NCBI GenBank assembly: GCA_905480065.1
Contig: CAJQOV010000125.1
Span: 1-6,162, forward strand
DNA length: 6,162 bases
Direction of reading: 5' to 3'
Origin: an uncultured Gammaproteobacteria bacterium
GTDB taxonomy: Bacteria > Pseudomonadota > Gammaproteobacteria > UBA9214
How positions within the stretch are numbered: position 1 is the first letter of the stretch; each line of letters begins with the position of its first letter. Made by a program: the position numbers and the translations under genes. Below the pieces are notes generated by a model, which did no database searches, was not told where the DNA came from, and saw nothing but the letters and a program-made list of their open reading frames with translations. Shown in pieces: positions 1 through 5,982 of the stretch.

Positions 1-40
1 CCTTACCGGAGCCCGGTGCACCAAGCAGTATGATCCTCAT
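1..40 (-). CDS. adk: Adenylate kinase, N-terminal fragment (runs off the window)
   Basis: Only 13 full codons lie in the window. Read on the minus strand from the ATG at 40 they give MRIILLGAPGSGK. This is the first beta strand and the P-loop (GAPGSGK) of adenylate kinase, which interconverts ATP plus AMP and 2 ADP in the cytoplasm. The Lys of the loop binds the nucleotide phosphates. The match to the start of bacterial Adk is close, including its usual beginning at Met-Arg-Ile-Ile. An AGGGGA ribosome-binding-like sequence (53-58, minus strand) lies 12 nt upstream of the start, slightly far but usable. The gene is divergent from everything else here. Other P-loop kinases begin similarly, but the MRIILLGAPGSGK combination makes Adk much the best call. 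Confidence 0.88.
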   Translation of the reverse strand, partial: MRIILLGAPGSGK

Positions 41-188
41 CGTGTTGTGCTATCCCCTAGTCGATTGATTTTATTAACTTACTGTTCTGGCGTAGATTTT
101 TTCAATACAGACATACATTTTTTGCGTGGCCGCCACGCAGAACAGCGATTAAGCTACCCCCTGCGCGTGGTATAAGTCAACGAAGCTC

Positions 189-217
189 ATGAAATAAATC
201 AGGTTTTGAGCTAGAAT
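189..217 (+). promoter_or_regulatory. Candidate sigma70-type promoter for the 109-aa gene (and possibly the pfp unit)
   Basis: An ATGAAA -35-like hexamer (189-194, 4/6 to TTGACA) and a TAGAAT -10-like hexamer (212-217, 5/6 to TATAAT) are separated by 17 nt. Transcription would start near 224, about 45 nt before the ATG at 269. The same GCTAGAAT octamer recurs at 5410-5417 about 50 nt upstream of the lipoprotein start. The rest of the 41-268 divergent gap is AT-rich and contains a 7-bp inverted repeat (123-129 with 133-139). It has no T-tract on the side needed for a terminator. Prediction by eye only. Confidence 0.4.
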
Positions 218-268
218 TCCGCCTCTTTTCGACACGACCCTGCAAACCGTCAACCACCGGCGATCGCT

Positions 269-598
269 ATGAGCTCCATCGAAGACTTCACCGACAGTGA
301 ACTGTGGATCATCCGCACCACGCTTGTGGAACGCTACGGCAAGGAGATCGAACTCCAGCTGGCGGATACCGAGCTCCGGATTAACCCCTACTCCACCGAA
401 CTCACCACTTGCCCGGCGGCTTTCTGGCAACACGATGGCTGCCATTTCATTATCTGCAAGACCGGTGCGCCACGCTATCGTTGCCAGTTCTACTACCGCG
501 TACACGAGATGTTCGGTACCGGCATCGAGGAGTTTGATGACCTGTCGGAATGCGTGGTGACGCTGTTGCAGGTGCAGGCAGATTACCTGGCCAAATAA
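269..598 (+). CDS. Unrecognised 109-aa cysteine-rich protein
   Basis: I do not recognise this family. The reading frame looks genuinely coding: it has alternating amphipathic segments (helix-like around residues 8-32 and 88-107, strand-like around 57-78) and acidic, balanced composition, whereas the opposite-strand frame does not resemble a protein. There are five cysteines (C48, C58, C63, C72, C95), four of them within 25 residues, together with H55, H59 and H79. Metal or redox chemistry is therefore possible, but no known zinc or iron-sulfur motif is evident. There is no signal peptide or membrane segment, so it is probably cytoplasmic. An in-frame stop at 212 and no other start codon before 269 fix the ATG, although no clear Shine-Dalgarno precedes it. 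It lies upstream of pfp on the same strand, separated from it by an inverted-repeat element, and may originally have been in the pfp operon. Confidence 0.72.
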   Translation: MSSIEDFTDSELWIIRTTLVERYGKEIELQLADTELRINPYSTELTTCPAAFWQHDGCHFIICKTGAPRYRCQFYYRVHEMFGTGIEEFDDLSECVVTLLQVQADYLAK

Positions 599-602
599 AT
601 AT

Positions 603-698
603 GGGGTCAGAGCACAGTTTTTCCTTATATTGCATCCACCACTGATCGGGTACTGGGGCACCTGGATGGAATATAAGGAAAAACTGTGCTCTGACCCC
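603..698. mobile_element. Foldback/MITE- or REP-like inverted-repeat element with possible 6-bp flanking duplication
   Basis: Positions 603-638 are the reverse complement of 663-698 at 35 of 36 positions. The outer 28 bp (603-630 with 671-698) are perfect and the only mismatch is G632/G669. The loop is 24 nt (639-662). The ends are GGGGTCAGAGC and its complement. AAATAT abuts the left end (597-602) and recurs at 700-705, one G beyond the right end, which would fit a target-site duplication. The left copy overlaps the TAA stop of the upstream gene. The element has no coding capacity, so any movement would need a transposase in trans. GGGGTCAGAG-type termini are, as I recall, common intergenic repeats in gammaproteobacteria and are sometimes linked to Y1/RAYT transposases. 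That link is inference here. It sits 14 nt before the pfp ribosome-binding site, so a large hairpin would form in any read-through transcript. Confidence 0.8.
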
Positions 699-725
699 GA
701 AATATTCACAACGGAGAGTTAGCAC

Positions 726-1991
726 ATGGCAAAGAAAAACGCGTTTTATGCGCAATCCGGCGGCGTAACCGCCGTCATCAACGCATCGGCTTGCGGTGTT
801 ATCGAGACCGCGCGCAAGCACAAGGACAAGATCGGCAAGGTATACGCCGGCCGCAACGGCATTATTGGTGCGTTGACCGAAGACCTGATCGACACCAGCA
901 AGGAAAGCGCCAAGGCCATTGCGGCACTGCGCCATACTCCGTCCGGCGCCTTTGGCTCCTGCCGCTACAAGATGAAGAGCCTGGAAGCCAACAAGCGCGA
1001 ATACGATCGGCTGATCGAGGTGTTTGCCGCGCACAACATCGGTTACTTCTTTTATAACGGTGGCGGCGACTCGGCTGACACCTGCCTGAAGGTCTCCCAG
1101 TTATCCCAGGCCACCGGCTACCCGATCCAGGCCATCCACGTGCCGAAGACGGTGGATAACGACCTGCCGATTACCGACAACTGCCCCGGCTTCGGCTCGG
1201 TCGCCAAGTACATCGCGGTCAGTACCCGCGAGGCCAGCTTCGACGTAGCCTCCATGTCCAAGACCTCCACCAAGGTTTTCGTACTGGAAGTCATGGGCCG
1301 CCATGCCGGCTGGATTGCCGCGGCCGGCGGCCTCGCCGCCAGCGCGGACTGCGACCTGCCGATCGTCATCCTGTTCCCGGAAGTTGCATTTGACCAGGCC
1401 GCCTTCCTGGCCAAGGTCAAGGAGAAGGTCGAAAAATACGGCTATGTCTCTATCGTGGTATCCGAGGGTGTGCACGATGCCAGCGGCAAGTTCCTCGCTG
1501 ACCAGGGCCTGAAGGATGCCTTCGGTCACGCCCAGCTCGGCGGAGTCGCGCCGGTAATCGCCAACCTGGTGCGCGAGAACCTGGGTTACAAGTACCACTG
1601 GGCCGTGGCGGACTACCTGCAGCGTGCCGCACGCCATATTGCCTCGCAGTCTGACGTCGAGCAGGCCTATGCCATGGGCAAGGCCGCCGTGAAGCTGGCA
1701 CTGGCCGGCAAGAACTCGGTCATGCCAACGGTCGTGCGCACCTCGAGCAAGCCCTACCGCTGGAAAGTGGGTGAGGCCGACCTGTCCAGGGTGGCGAATG
1801 TGGAGAAGATGATGCCGAAGAACTTTATCACCAGGGACGGTTTTGGCATCACCGCCAAGTGCCGCGAATACCTCGAACCGCTGATCAAGGGCGAGGACTA
1901 TCCGCCCTATGGCAAGGACGGCATGCCGAAGTATGTGCAGCTGAAAAATGTCGCGGTAAAGAAAAAACTGAATGACTTTGAAGTGAAGTAA
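726..1991 (+). CDS. pfp: Pyrophosphate-dependent 6-phosphofructokinase
   Basis: This is a cytoplasmic enzyme that reversibly phosphorylates fructose 6-phosphate with PPi (421 aa, PFK family). The N-terminal glycine loop is GGVTAVINAS (12-21). The phosphoryl-donor site reads NGGGDSADT (111-119), with D115 where ATP-dependent E. coli PfkA has Gly104. PKTVDND (140-146) carries K141 where PfkA has Gly124, and D144 is the expected catalytic base. The D115/K141 pair is the known signature of PPi specificity. MGRHAGW (190-196) and SEG (246-248) match the fructose-6-phosphate binding motifs. The start is well supported by GGAGAG at 713-718, 7 nt before the ATG. In methanotrophs and sulfur-oxidiser symbionts this enzyme type also acts on sedoheptulose phosphates and is linked to hppA, as here. 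Bifunctionality is inferred, not shown by the sequence. The gene appears intact. Confidence 0.95.
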   Translation: MAKKNAFYAQSGGVTAVINASACGVIETARKHKDKIGKVYAGRNGIIGALTEDLIDTSKESAKAIAALRHTPSGAFGSCRYKMKSLEANKREYDRLIEVFAAHNIGYFFYNGGGDSADTCLKVSQLSQATGYPIQAIHVPKTVDNDLPITDNCPGFGSVAKYIAVSTREASFDVASMSKTSTKVFVLEVMGRHAGWIAAAGGLAASADCDLPIVILFPEVAFDQAAFLAKVKEKVEKYGYVSIVVSEGVHDASGKFLADQGLKDAFGHAQLGGVAPVIANLVRENLGYKYHWAVADYLQRAARHIASQSDVEQAYAMGKAAVKLALAGKNSVMPTVVRTSSKPYRWKVGEADLSRVANVEKMMPKNFITRDGFGITAKCREYLEPLIKGEDYPPYGKDGMPKYVQLKNVAVKKKLNDFEVK

Positions 1992-2059
1992 CTCGCACGC
2001 AGAACAGCAGGAAGAATCATATTACGATGCACCGGTCATGGACATGCTGAGCTATCAAG

Positions 2060-2076
2060 TCGGAAATTTTTTCCGA
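2060..2076 (+). other. Small AT-rich hairpin in the pfp-downstream gap
   Basis: TCGGAAA (2060-2066) is the reverse complement of TTTCCGA (2070-2076), with a TTT loop. It lies 69 nt after the pfp stop. The T-run is part of the stem and loop rather than a following tail, and the stem is only 7 bp. It is therefore a poor terminator, and at most a weak pause or processing site between pfp and the downstream genes. The rest of the 162-bp gap (1992-2153) shows no convincing promoter. Confidence 0.3.
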
Positions 2077-2098
2077 TCCATGCCTGCTGCATTATTTT

Positions 2099-2122
2099 CT
2101 CTGCGAACTTTGCGTCTTTGCG
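2099..2122. repeat. Short CTYTGCG tandem repeat, resembling a dispersed intergenic repeat
   Basis: Three near-identical heptamers lie in a row: CTCTGCG (2099-2105), CTTTGCG (2108-2114) and CTTTGCG (2116-2122). The spacers are 2 nt and 1 nt. Similar tracts (on the other strand, CGCAAAG repeated) occur, as I recall, in intergenic DNA of many unrelated bacteria. It lies in the gap between pfp and the 66-aa gene, 31 nt before that gene's start. No function is evident from the sequence. Confidence 0.5.
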
Positions 2123-2153
2123 CGAGAATTGTCGTGTCAAGGGACCAGCAGCC

Positions 2154-2354
2154 ATGACCCTTGCCAAGGCACGTGAATTGCTGGCCGTCCAGGCAAACAT
2201 GGGCGGCGGCTACAACCGTAATGCGGCAAGACTGATTCTTGCCGAGGTGCAGGGCGATCATGGCCAGGCTGCCGTGGACGCACTGATCCGTGAATTCGAT
2301 CTGGAAACCCTGTTCGGGCTCAAGCCCGGCACGGAATTCAAAAAGCCCAATTAA
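2154..2354 (+). CDS. Unrecognised 66-aa protein between pfp and hppA
   Basis: This small soluble protein is not assigned to any family I know. It looks like two or three helices (about 3-14, 22-34 and 37-49) around a glycine turn, NMGGGYNRNAA (15-25). It ends in a polar tail, GLKPGTEFKK (55-64). There is no signal peptide, membrane segment or cysteine. The ATG at 2154 is preferred because a weak AAGGGA (2139-2144) lies 9 nt upstream. A TTG at 2118 would add 12 residues, but it falls inside the CTYTGCG repeat. The stop is only 16 nt from the hppA ATG, and the hppA Shine-Dalgarno lies in that gap, so the two are almost certainly co-transcribed. Position suggests a role tied to pyrophosphate metabolism or HppA, but that is guilt by association only. 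Confidence 0.75.
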   Translation: MTLAKARELLAVQANMGGGYNRNAARLILAEVQGDHGQAAVDALIREFDLETLFGLKPGTEFKKPN

Positions 2355-2370
2355 CCGAAGGAGAAACCTG

Positions 2371-4395
2371 ATGTCGATTGAACTGATGTTTGCACTGGCC
2401 TGCGCGTTCGGCGCACTGGTCTACGGCGGACTGTCCATTCAATGGATTTTGTCCAAGCCAACCGGCAATGATCGGATGCGCGAAATATCTGCCGCGATAC
2501 AGGAAGGCGCGCAGGCCTACCTGAACCGCCAGTACGCCACCATTGGTATTGCCGGCGTGGCGTTGCTGGTTGTCGTCGGCATCTTCATCGGCATTCCGAC
2601 GGCCATCGGTTTTGCCGTAGGCGCAGTATTGTCCGGGCTGGCCGGTTACATCGGCATGAATATCTCGGTGCGCGCCAACGTGCGGACTGCACAGGCTGCC
2701 AACGATGGCCTCAACGCGGCCCTGCAGATCGCCTTCCGCGGCGGCGCCATCACCGGCATGCTGGTGGTTGGCCTGGGCCTGCTGGGCGTCGCCGGCTTCT
2801 ACGCCATCATGCTTGCTATAGGCGCGGAAGACCCGTTACACCCGCTGATCGGCCTGGCCTTCGGTGGTTCACTCATTTCGATCTTCGCCCGACTGGGCGG
2901 CGGCATCTTCACCAAGGGTGCGGACGTCGGCGCAGACATCGTCGGCAAGGTCGAGGCCGGCATCCCGGAGGATGACCCGCGTAACCCGGCGGTAATCGCG
3001 GACAACGTCGGCGACAATGTCGGCGACTGCGCCGGCATGGCTGCCGACCTGTTCGAGACCTATGCGGTGACCGTGGTCGCCACCATGCTGCTGGGCGGGC
3101 TGCTGATCGGCACCAGCCAGGCGGCACTGTATCCGCTGGTGCTGGGTGGCGTATCGATCATTGCCTCGATTATCGGCACCTACTTCGTCAAGGCGCACGA
3201 GGGTGGCAAGATCATGAACGCACTGTACCGCGGTCTGATCGTTGCCGGCGTGCTCGCCGCCATCGCGTTCTACCCGGTTACTACCTGGGTACTGGGTGAC
3301 AGCATTATCCTGGAAGGCGCCGCCATATCCACCCGCATGCTCTACTACTGCGGACTGATCGGCCTGGCACTGACTGCAGCCATGGTGGTAATCACCGAGT
3401 ACTACACCGCCACCGAGTACTCACCGGTACGGCATATCGCCGAGGCCTCCACCACCGGTGACGGCACCAATGTCATCGCCGGCCTGGGTGTATCCATGAA
3501 GTCCACCGCGATCCCGGTACTGGTGATCTGTGCCAGTATCTGGGGTGCCTTCGCACTGGCCGGCCTGTACGGCATCGCCATCGCCGCCACCTCCATGCTG
3601 TCGATGACCGGCATCATCGTGGCGCTGGATGCCTACGGTCCGATTACCGACAATGCCGGCGGTATCGCCGAGATGGCCGAACTGGACGAGAAGATCCGCA
3701 ACATCACCGACCCGCTGGATGCCGTGGGCAACACCACCAAGGCAGTCACCAAGGGCTACGCCATCGGTTCTGCCGGTCTCGCGGCACTGGTACTGTTCGC
3801 CGACTACACCCATGCGCTGGCCAAGCACACCGACAAGGTGCTCAACTTCTCGCTCGACAACCACATGGTGCTGATCGGCCTGTTCATCGGCGGCCTTATC
3901 CCCTACCTGTTCGGTGCCATGGCGATGGAAGCCGTCGGCCGTGCCGCCGGCGGTATCGTCAACGAGGTGCGGCGCCAGTTCCGTGAAATGCCGGGCATCA
4001 TGAACCACACCCAGAAGCCGGACTATTCCCGTGCCGTGGACATGCTGACCCGTGCCGCCATCAAGGAAATGATCATCCCGTCCCTGTTGCCGGTTGCCGT
4101 GCCGGTGGTGGTCGGCCTGACACTGGGCGCGGAAGCACTCGGTGGACTGCTGATCGGCACCATCGTGACCGGTATCTTTGTCGCCATCTCGATGACCACC
4201 GGCGGTGGTGCATGGGATAACGCCAAGAAGTACATCGAGGATGGCAACTTCGGCGGCAAGGGCAGTGATGCACACAAGGCTGCTGTGACCGGTGATACCG
4301 TGGGCGACCCCTACAAGGACACTGCCGGCCCGGCGATCAATCCGCTGATCAAGATCATCAACATCGTTGCGTTGCTGATCGTACCGTTGCTGTAA
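2371..4395 (+). CDS. hppA: Membrane-bound proton-translocating pyrophosphatase, K+-independent type
   Basis: This inner-membrane pump couples PPi hydrolysis to proton export, or PPi synthesis to proton influx (674 aa, normal for bacterial forms). About 16 hydrophobic helices can be drawn by eye, from residues 3-25 to 658-674. Family motifs are intact: DVGADIVGKVE (185-195), DNVGDNVGDCAGMAADLFE (211-229) with its Mg-PPi-binding aspartates, YGPITDNAGGIAEM (422-435), GGGAWDNAKKYIE (611-623) and GDTVGDPYKDTAGP (641-654). GNTTKAVTKG (453-462) has K457 and T460, where K+-dependent enzymes have Ala and Gly. That marks the K+-independent class, whose characterised members pump H+. The start at 2371 is chosen over an in-frame ATG at 2290 because AAGGAG (2358-2363) lies 7 nt upstream and the protein then begins with TM1. 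The 2290 start would add a non-conserved polar stretch overlapping the preceding gene. A terminator follows at 4407. Confidence 0.97.
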   Translation: MSIELMFALACAFGALVYGGLSIQWILSKPTGNDRMREISAAIQEGAQAYLNRQYATIGIAGVALLVVVGIFIGIPTAIGFAVGAVLSGLAGYIGMNISVRANVRTAQAANDGLNAALQIAFRGGAITGMLVVGLGLLGVAGFYAIMLAIGAEDPLHPLIGLAFGGSLISIFARLGGGIFTKGADVGADIVGKVEAGIPEDDPRNPAVIADNVGDNVGDCAGMAADLFETYAVTVVATMLLGGLLIGTSQAALYPLVLGGVSIIASIIGTYFVKAHEGGKIMNALYRGLIVAGVLAAIAFYPVTTWVLGDSIILEGAAISTRMLYYCGLIGLALTAAMVVITEYYTATEYSPVRHIAEASTTGDGTNVIAGLGVSMKSTAIPVLVICASIWGAFALAGLYGIAIAATSMLSMTGIIVALDAYGPITDNAGGIAEMAELDEKIRNITDPLDAVGNTTKAVTKGYAIGSAGLAALVLFADYTHALAKHTDKVLNFSLDNHMVLIGLFIGGLIPYLFGAMAMEAVGRAAGGIVNEVRRQFREMPGIMNHTQKPDYSRAVDMLTRAAIKEMIIPSLLPVAVPVVVGLTLGAEALGGLLIGTIVTGIFVAISMTTGGGAWDNAKKYIEDGNFGGKGSDAHKAAVTGDTVGDPYKDTAGPAINPLIKIINIVALLIVPLL

Positions 4396-4406
4396 GCGTT
4401 CGAACC

Positions 4407-4436
4407 CGGGGCACGGTTCTGCCGTGCCCCGTCTTT
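4407..4436 (+). terminator. Rho-independent terminator after hppA
   Basis: CGGGGCACGG (4407-4416) pairs perfectly with CCGTGCCCCG (4422-4431) around a TTCTG loop. A TCTTT tail follows. The hairpin begins 11 nt after the hppA stop. It should end the pfp-hppA transcription unit and separates it from the gene at 4566. The T-tract is short, but the 10-bp GC-rich stem is strong. Confidence 0.85.
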
Positions 4437-4565
4437 CGTACCAGGCCCGGCTGGTCAGTCCCGGCACCGTCTGCGGTATACCGGCCACCCGGGTATGCGG
4501 TAATCCCGACAGCATGACCTTCAGCGTGCACCACGTCACGCACATACAAACAGCGACCCTTCACC

Positions 4566-5276
4566 ATGAAAGACATTGATCCGGATCAACTGGTAATGGG
4601 TGACAAGAGCGGCATCGATCTGTCCGATTCGCGCCCGTCACTCAAGGCATTACTCAAGCAACAGCAGGAACAGTTCGCGCAACTGCCGGACGACACCGAT
4701 GCCATCGAACGCGCCCGGCTGCAGCTCGACATCGCCGAGACCCTGCTCGGCCTGCAGCAGAAACAGGACAGCTGGGATACGGCACGCGAAACTTTCGATG
4801 TGTTCGTGGCGATGGAGCAATGGCAGGATGCCATAGAGGCCTGCAATGTCCTGTTCCAGTGCGAACATGCCGAATCGCTGGCTGCGCTCGGCAATGGCGT
4901 CTGGCTCTCGGTCACCTACCCGGTTCCGGCGCAGCTCACCGTCGCCATGCTGCAGCATATCGTCGATGAAACCCCGGATGACTCGGATGGAGGCCCGGTC
5001 GCGGCCATGGTGGCGCATTACATCGCCGACCTGCGTACCGAGGGCAAGGAACATGAAAGCCTGACCTTCTTCACCAACCAGATGATCGCCGGCGTCGCGA
5101 AGCGTCACCGCGGCATCGACAACGATCCCGAAATGATCCGGATGTGGACGGAGATTCTCGGCCTGAATGATGTACCGGAACTGCTGGCGCGGCTGGGAGA
5201 GATGCTCAACGTCATTGTGGGCGACCAATGGTGGATCGATCGCGACGTGCTGCGCGCACGGTTGCCGGTGAACTAG
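4566..5276 (+). CDS. Unrecognised 236-aa acidic, helical protein
   Basis: I cannot assign this protein to a named family. It is acidic, has no signal peptide or membrane helix, and appears almost all alpha-helical. After a polar N-terminus (KSGIDLSDSRPSL, 14-26) comes a glutamine-rich helix (KQQQEQF, 31-37). Residues 46-98 look like two TPR-like helical hairpins (IERARLQLDIAETLLGL, then DTARETFDVF and WQDAIEACNVLF). A TPDDSDGG loop (136-143) and an aromatic C-terminal stretch, GDQWWIDRD (219-227), are the most distinctive parts and probably conserved. The repeat-like helices suggest a protein-protein interaction role, but this is only inference. The gene lies past the hppA terminator, 170 nt from hppA, so it probably has its own promoter, although none is clear in 4437-4565. 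That gap has only short palindromes such as CGGTATACCG (4474-4483). No Shine-Dalgarno precedes the ATG, and no good terminator follows the gene. Confidence 0.82.
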   Translation: MKDIDPDQLVMGDKSGIDLSDSRPSLKALLKQQQEQFAQLPDDTDAIERARLQLDIAETLLGLQQKQDSWDTARETFDVFVAMEQWQDAIEACNVLFQCEHAESLAALGNGVWLSVTYPVPAQLTVAMLQHIVDETPDDSDGGPVAAMVAHYIADLRTEGKEHESLTFFTNQMIAGVAKRHRGIDNDPEMIRMWTEILGLNDVPELLARLGEMLNVIVGDQWWIDRDVLRARLPVN

Positions 5277-5386
5277 CCACTGTCCGCACACATCCTTTCC
5301 GCTTGTGCCGCAATAACAGGCCCGTGCGGTCGCCCCTGGCCCCATGCATGGGCCCGTAACCGGCATGGCATCCCTGACATATCCAG

Positions 5387-5417
5387 TTGCGCCAGCAGGG
5401 GCCCGCGCTGCTAGAAT
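5387..5417 (+). promoter_or_regulatory. Candidate promoter for the lipoprotein gene
   Basis: TAGAAT (5412-5417, 5/6 to TATAAT) is preceded by TTGCGC (5387-5392, 3/6 to TTGACA) with a long 19-nt spacer. Transcription would start near 5424, about 47 nt before the ATG at 5471. The GCTAGAAT context is identical to the candidate at 210-217. Elsewhere in the 5277-5470 gap there is a perfect 12-bp palindrome, CCCATGCATGGG (5341-5352), of unknown meaning. No clear terminator for the upstream gene is visible. Confidence 0.4.
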
Positions 5418-5470
5418 GAGTGTACGGTGCTGCTGTGTCAGGGGTGCCTGATCACCATGAGACCTTCACC

Positions 5471-5980
5471 ATGCGCATTCCGGTTCTGCTTTTCGTTGTC
5501 ATCCTGTTATCCGGTTGTGGATCACTGCCCGGATATAGCCACCCGACCAGCCCCACCCCGTCACCGGCACTGGTCAGCATTACCCTGAACCAGCCGCTCA
5601 CCGTACGGCCGGACCGGGCCAGCGAGTATATTCAGTACGGCGAGGTAGAACCCTACGACAAGATCTCGGAATATCACCCGCACTGTATTTTCGAGCTGCG
5701 CACGCTCTCGGAACAGGCGCGCACGGTGCAAGCGGACACCTTTTCGGTCACTGCCATCAAACGGGATCGCTTCATGGCCTCCATGGCCGGCGTCATGCTT
5801 GCCGGTGGCGGCGATGGATACAACATGGTGATGTCGTCAACGGTGCTGTCACTGCACTCGGACCGGCAGCCGGAAGTGCTGCGCCTCACCTGCCAGCAAC
5901 TGGACGACCCGTACCGCGTGCATCACCTGACCGTAGAGGAAATGCAGAACACGCTGGGGGGACTCTTCACCCTGCAGTAA
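5471..5980 (+). CDS. Predicted lipoprotein of unknown function
   Basis: The 169-aa product has a classic lipoprotein signal. Residues 1-16, MRIPVLLFVVILLSGC, end in the lipobox LSGC, so C16 should be lipidated and become the mature N-terminus. Position +2 is Gly, not Asp, which favours transfer to the outer membrane. A proline/serine-rich linker (20-33) follows. The remainder looks like a small globular periplasmic domain with two cysteines, C72 and C141, that could form a disulfide. A glycine-rich, membrane-like stretch occurs at 102-116 (MASMAGVMLAGGGDG). I do not recognise the domain. The ATG at 5471 is chosen because it places the signal peptide at the N-terminus. A GTG at 5420 would add 17 polar residues in front. 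No strong Shine-Dalgarno is present. The gene stands apart from the pfp-hppA unit and shows no functional link to it. Confidence 0.85.
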   Translation: MRIPVLLFVVILLSGCGSLPGYSHPTSPTPSPALVSITLNQPLTVRPDRASEYIQYGEVEPYDKISEYHPHCIFELRTLSEQARTVQADTFSVTAIKRDRFMASMAGVMLAGGGDGYNMVMSSTVLSLHSDRQPEVLRLTCQQLDDPYRVHHLTVEEMQNTLGGLFTLQ

Positions 5981-5982
5981 AA

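Noticed and set aside
123..139. Inverted repeat TGCGTGG/CCACGCA as a terminator
   Set aside because: The T-run precedes the stem on the plus strand and becomes an A-run after it on the minus strand, so neither direction gives a terminator. No gene ends there either.
260..267. GCGATCGC octamer, like the cyanobacterial HIP1 repeat
   Set aside because: Single copy immediately before a start codon in an otherwise proteobacterial context, most likely chance.
672..677. TATAAG inside the inverted-repeat element as an outward promoter for pfp
   Set aside because: No acceptable -35 hexamer lies 16-18 nt upstream, and the sequence is explained by pairing with the other arm.
603..698. The inverted repeat as a rho-independent terminator
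   Set aside because: The stem is followed by GAAATATTCAC rather than a T-tract, and the long 24-nt loop is atypical.
149..709. 186-codon minus-strand frame spanning the 109-aa gene and the inverted repeat
   Set aside because: It would start inside the repeat element and run antisense to a better coding frame. It reads as a composite of unrelated DNA.
1101..1637. Open frame of 178 codons on the minus strand opposite pfp
   Set aside because: It lies wholly inside the well-supported pfp gene, has biased composition and no ribosome-binding site.
2290..2370. Upstream in-frame ATG that would extend hppA by 27 residues
   Set aside because: The extension is polar and Arg/Ser-rich, overlaps the 66-aa gene, and a strong Shine-Dalgarno sits before the ATG at 2371.
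3421..4545. Long open frame (374 codons) on the minus strand opposite hppA
   Set aside because: It is antisense to a gene with every family motif intact. Its product is rich in His, Gly, Asp and Gln with no plausible fold, a typical GC-driven shadow.
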